NCBI GenBank assembly: GCA_027424065.1 | Contig: DAIBYH010000010.1 | Span: forward strand, 1-14,590 | From: Candidatus Parcubacteria bacterium | Lineage (GTDB): Bacteria; Patescibacteriota; Minisyncoccia; UBA6257; 2-01-FULL-56-20 | DNA length: 14,590 nt | Direction: 5' to 3' | Shown here: piece after piece, positions 13,298-14,590 of the stretch | Layout of the letters: each line of letters opens with the position of its first letter | Position numbering within the stretch: the first letter of the stretch is position 1 | Notes under the pieces: generated by a model | The model's input: the letters and a program-made list of their open reading frames with translations, nothing else | Told to the model about the DNA's origin: nothing | Database searches by the model: none | Translations under genes and position numbers: made by a program

Positions 13298-14590
13298 CTA
13301 CTGCGAAGCCGTCCCCAAGAGCGAATTCAACTGGCTCGAGCTCACAAGGCCCTGCGCACCCGACTGCTGAAGCAATTGGAGCAGCAGGGTAATAAGCTGA
13401 ACAAGCTCTTGCCGGATCGCTGCCTGCGCCGAAGAACCATTACTGCCGGATCCGGCAACCGGACCTGGCGCCGGGACGACCGGCGACACGGGCGCGCTTG
13501 CCGATCCCACGGTCACGTATGCTGACTTCGTTCCCACGAGCGAACCAGCGGCATTATAGGCGGATAACGTGATCTCTACCTGCTCACTGCTCTGGTCGCT
13601 ATTGATGAATTGAAGCTGCGTGCTATTTGCACCATCCGCAAAGGTGGATGTCCTGCCGCACGAATCGCCGCCATGGCCGTCGGGAGAGCTCACGCCGAAG
13701 GGGCACGTGACGGACAAATTGACCGTGGGCAGATCCGTGCCGACATAACTGATCGTCGTCATCTGTCCGGAAGCGATCGAATTGGGAGAAACCGTAAAAG
13801 AGCTCAGCGTCGGATAACCCGAGCTTGAAGAGCTTGAATCGGTTATCGTAAGTTCACCGCTCGTCGCCGATGCGATCACATTGGCACTGTTGTCGGTATA
13901 ATCGATCTCCAGATATGCCGGCCCCGACCACCCATCGGCAACGGTCGGCACGGTCACCGTAAGCGGATACGGCAAGGACGATGCACGAAAGATCAATGGG
14001 TCGTAGGTGTTTGAAACGCTGTTATTCCCAAGAAGCTGGTCCGGCTTCTCCTTGAGATAGACGAAATAGACCCCGCCCGGCGTGGAAAAACTTCCGGAAG
14101 TTGAATAGTCGATGGTCAGGTTGCTGCCGCCCGAAACCTGCGTTCCGGCTGCCGGAGAGATGATCGTGATCGTCGGTGCGGCGGTCGGCGTCTGCTGCGC
14201 CGCAGGCGCCACGGTAACGTAGGCATATCTCGTGCCGATAAGCGCATTGTTCGCATCATATGCGGAAGCAGTAATGGTTACCTGCTGACTGTTTGAGGTC
14301 GTATTACTGAGCAACAACTGCGTACTGCTTACGCCCGCGGAAGACTCGGAAGTTCTGCCGCACGCATCTCCGCCATGTCCGTCAGGAGAGCTCATACCGG
14401 AAGGACAAGTAACCGTCATATTAACCTGGGAAATTCCCGTTCCCGACCAGCTAAGCGTTGTCATCTGGCCCGAACTGATCGAAGTGGGACTTGCGGAAAA
14501 CGAACTGAAAGCGGCGGAAGCGACCGTCGGCGTAAAGGTGAAGCTTTCGCCGTTACTCGTTCCACTCGGCGTTACCACCTTGACCTGATA
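13298..14590 (-). CDS. Repeat-containing Ser/Thr-rich surface protein, partial (N-terminus beyond window)
   Basis: The frame is open to the right edge (430 visible residues), and the sequence before the first possible start still reads as protein, so the true start lies outside. Counting from the GTG at 14578: a repeat of about 99 residues occurs twice (26-124 and 259-357), each beginning SxSxSPxSIxSGQMTT and carrying TCPxGxSSPDGHGGDxCGRTS with two Cys 15 apart, and ending YAYVTV or SAYVTV. Between them (135-247) is an Ig/Kre9-like beta domain starting ITIISPAAGTQVSGGSNLTIDYS. A Pro/Gly/Ser linker and a Gln/Leu-rich helix (384-405, ELVQLITLLLQLLQQ) end the protein, a tail style common in CPR exported proteins. 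It is probably exported; ligand unknown. Confidence 0.85.
   Translation of the reverse strand, partial: YQVKVVTPSGTSNGESFTFTPTVASAAFSSFSASPTSISSGQMTTLSWSGTGISQVNMTVTCPSGMSSPDGHGGDACGRTSESSAGVSSTQLLLSNTTSNSQQVTITASAYDANNALIGTRYAYVTVAPAAQQTPTAAPTITIISPAAGTQVSGGSNLTIDYSTSGSFSTPGGVYFVYLKEKPDQLLGNNSVSNTYDPLIFRASSLPYPLTVTVPTVADGWSGPAYLEIDYTDNSANVIASATSGELTITDSSSSSSGYPTLSSFTVSPNSIASGQMTTISYVGTDLPTVNLSVTCPFGVSSPDGHGGDSCGRTSTFADGANSTQLQFINSDQSSEQVEITLSAYNAAGSLVGTKSAYVTVGSASAPVSPVVPAPGPVAGSGSNGSSAQAAIRQELVQLITLLLQLLQQSGAQGLVSSSQLNSLLGTASQ

Overview
The window looks like a chromosomal segment of a Candidate Phyla Radiation (Patescibacteria) bacterium. Evidence: a single divergent 16S rRNA gene with CPR-like departures from otherwise universal sites, a stand-alone receiver protein beside rplS, a minimal ftsA-ftsZ cluster, an RRM-type RNA-binding protein, small Cys/His-rich membrane proteins, a large Ser/Thr-rich surface protein, and compact spacing. 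UGA is used as a normal stop, so this is not a UGA-recoded lineage. I do not place it below CPR level.

Layout. 1-569 (-): partial CAP-domain membrane-anchored protein. 650-732 (+): tRNA-Leu(CAA), then a hairpin terminator and a hairpin-rich stretch holding a copy of the tRNA 3' end. 985-2069 (-): ftsB/divIC-like gene, rplS and a single-domain response regulator. 2186-3782 (-): 16S rRNA, with a long promoter-proximal leader and a processing stem; no 23S, 5S or spacer tRNA follows. 4091-4352 (+): one small gene with its terminator. 4352-4811: gene-free, full of hairpins and two 35-nt repeats. 4812-7594 (-): small metal-site membrane protein, xseB, xseA, and an rRNA-type SAM methyltransferase. 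7654-8123 (+): RRM protein with a 107-nt leader and terminator. 8141-8197: a large inverted repeat. 8287-9339 (+): rmuC. 9332-13086 (-): CarotF-like membrane protein, ftsZ, ftsA. 13298-14590 (-): 3' part of a repeat-containing surface protein.

The central observation concerns translation initiation. The 16S 3' end keeps helix 45 and the GGATCA that follows it, but the anti-Shine-Dalgarno CCTCC is replaced by ATTAAACT. Matching this, at least six protein genes (CAP protein, ftsB, xseA, methyltransferase, ftsZ, ftsA) have a sigma70-type -10 hexamer ending exactly 6-7 nt before the start codon, which predicts leaderless mRNAs. rmuC and the response regulator are predicted to have leaders of about 2-4 nt. 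Genes inside operons (rplS, xseB, the small membrane gene) also lack a Shine-Dalgarno. One small gene at 4115 does have an SD-like stretch and is the counter-example. The 16S also shows paired changes in h45 and the 530 pseudoknot, substitutions at decoding-centre positions, and a roughly 85-nt expansion of helix 40, so it looks like a working but remodelled rRNA.

The genes are mostly housekeeping: division (ftsB, ftsA, ftsZ), DNA repair (xseA, xseB, rmuC), ribosome (16S, rplS, methyltransferase), and cell surface (CAP protein, repeat protein).
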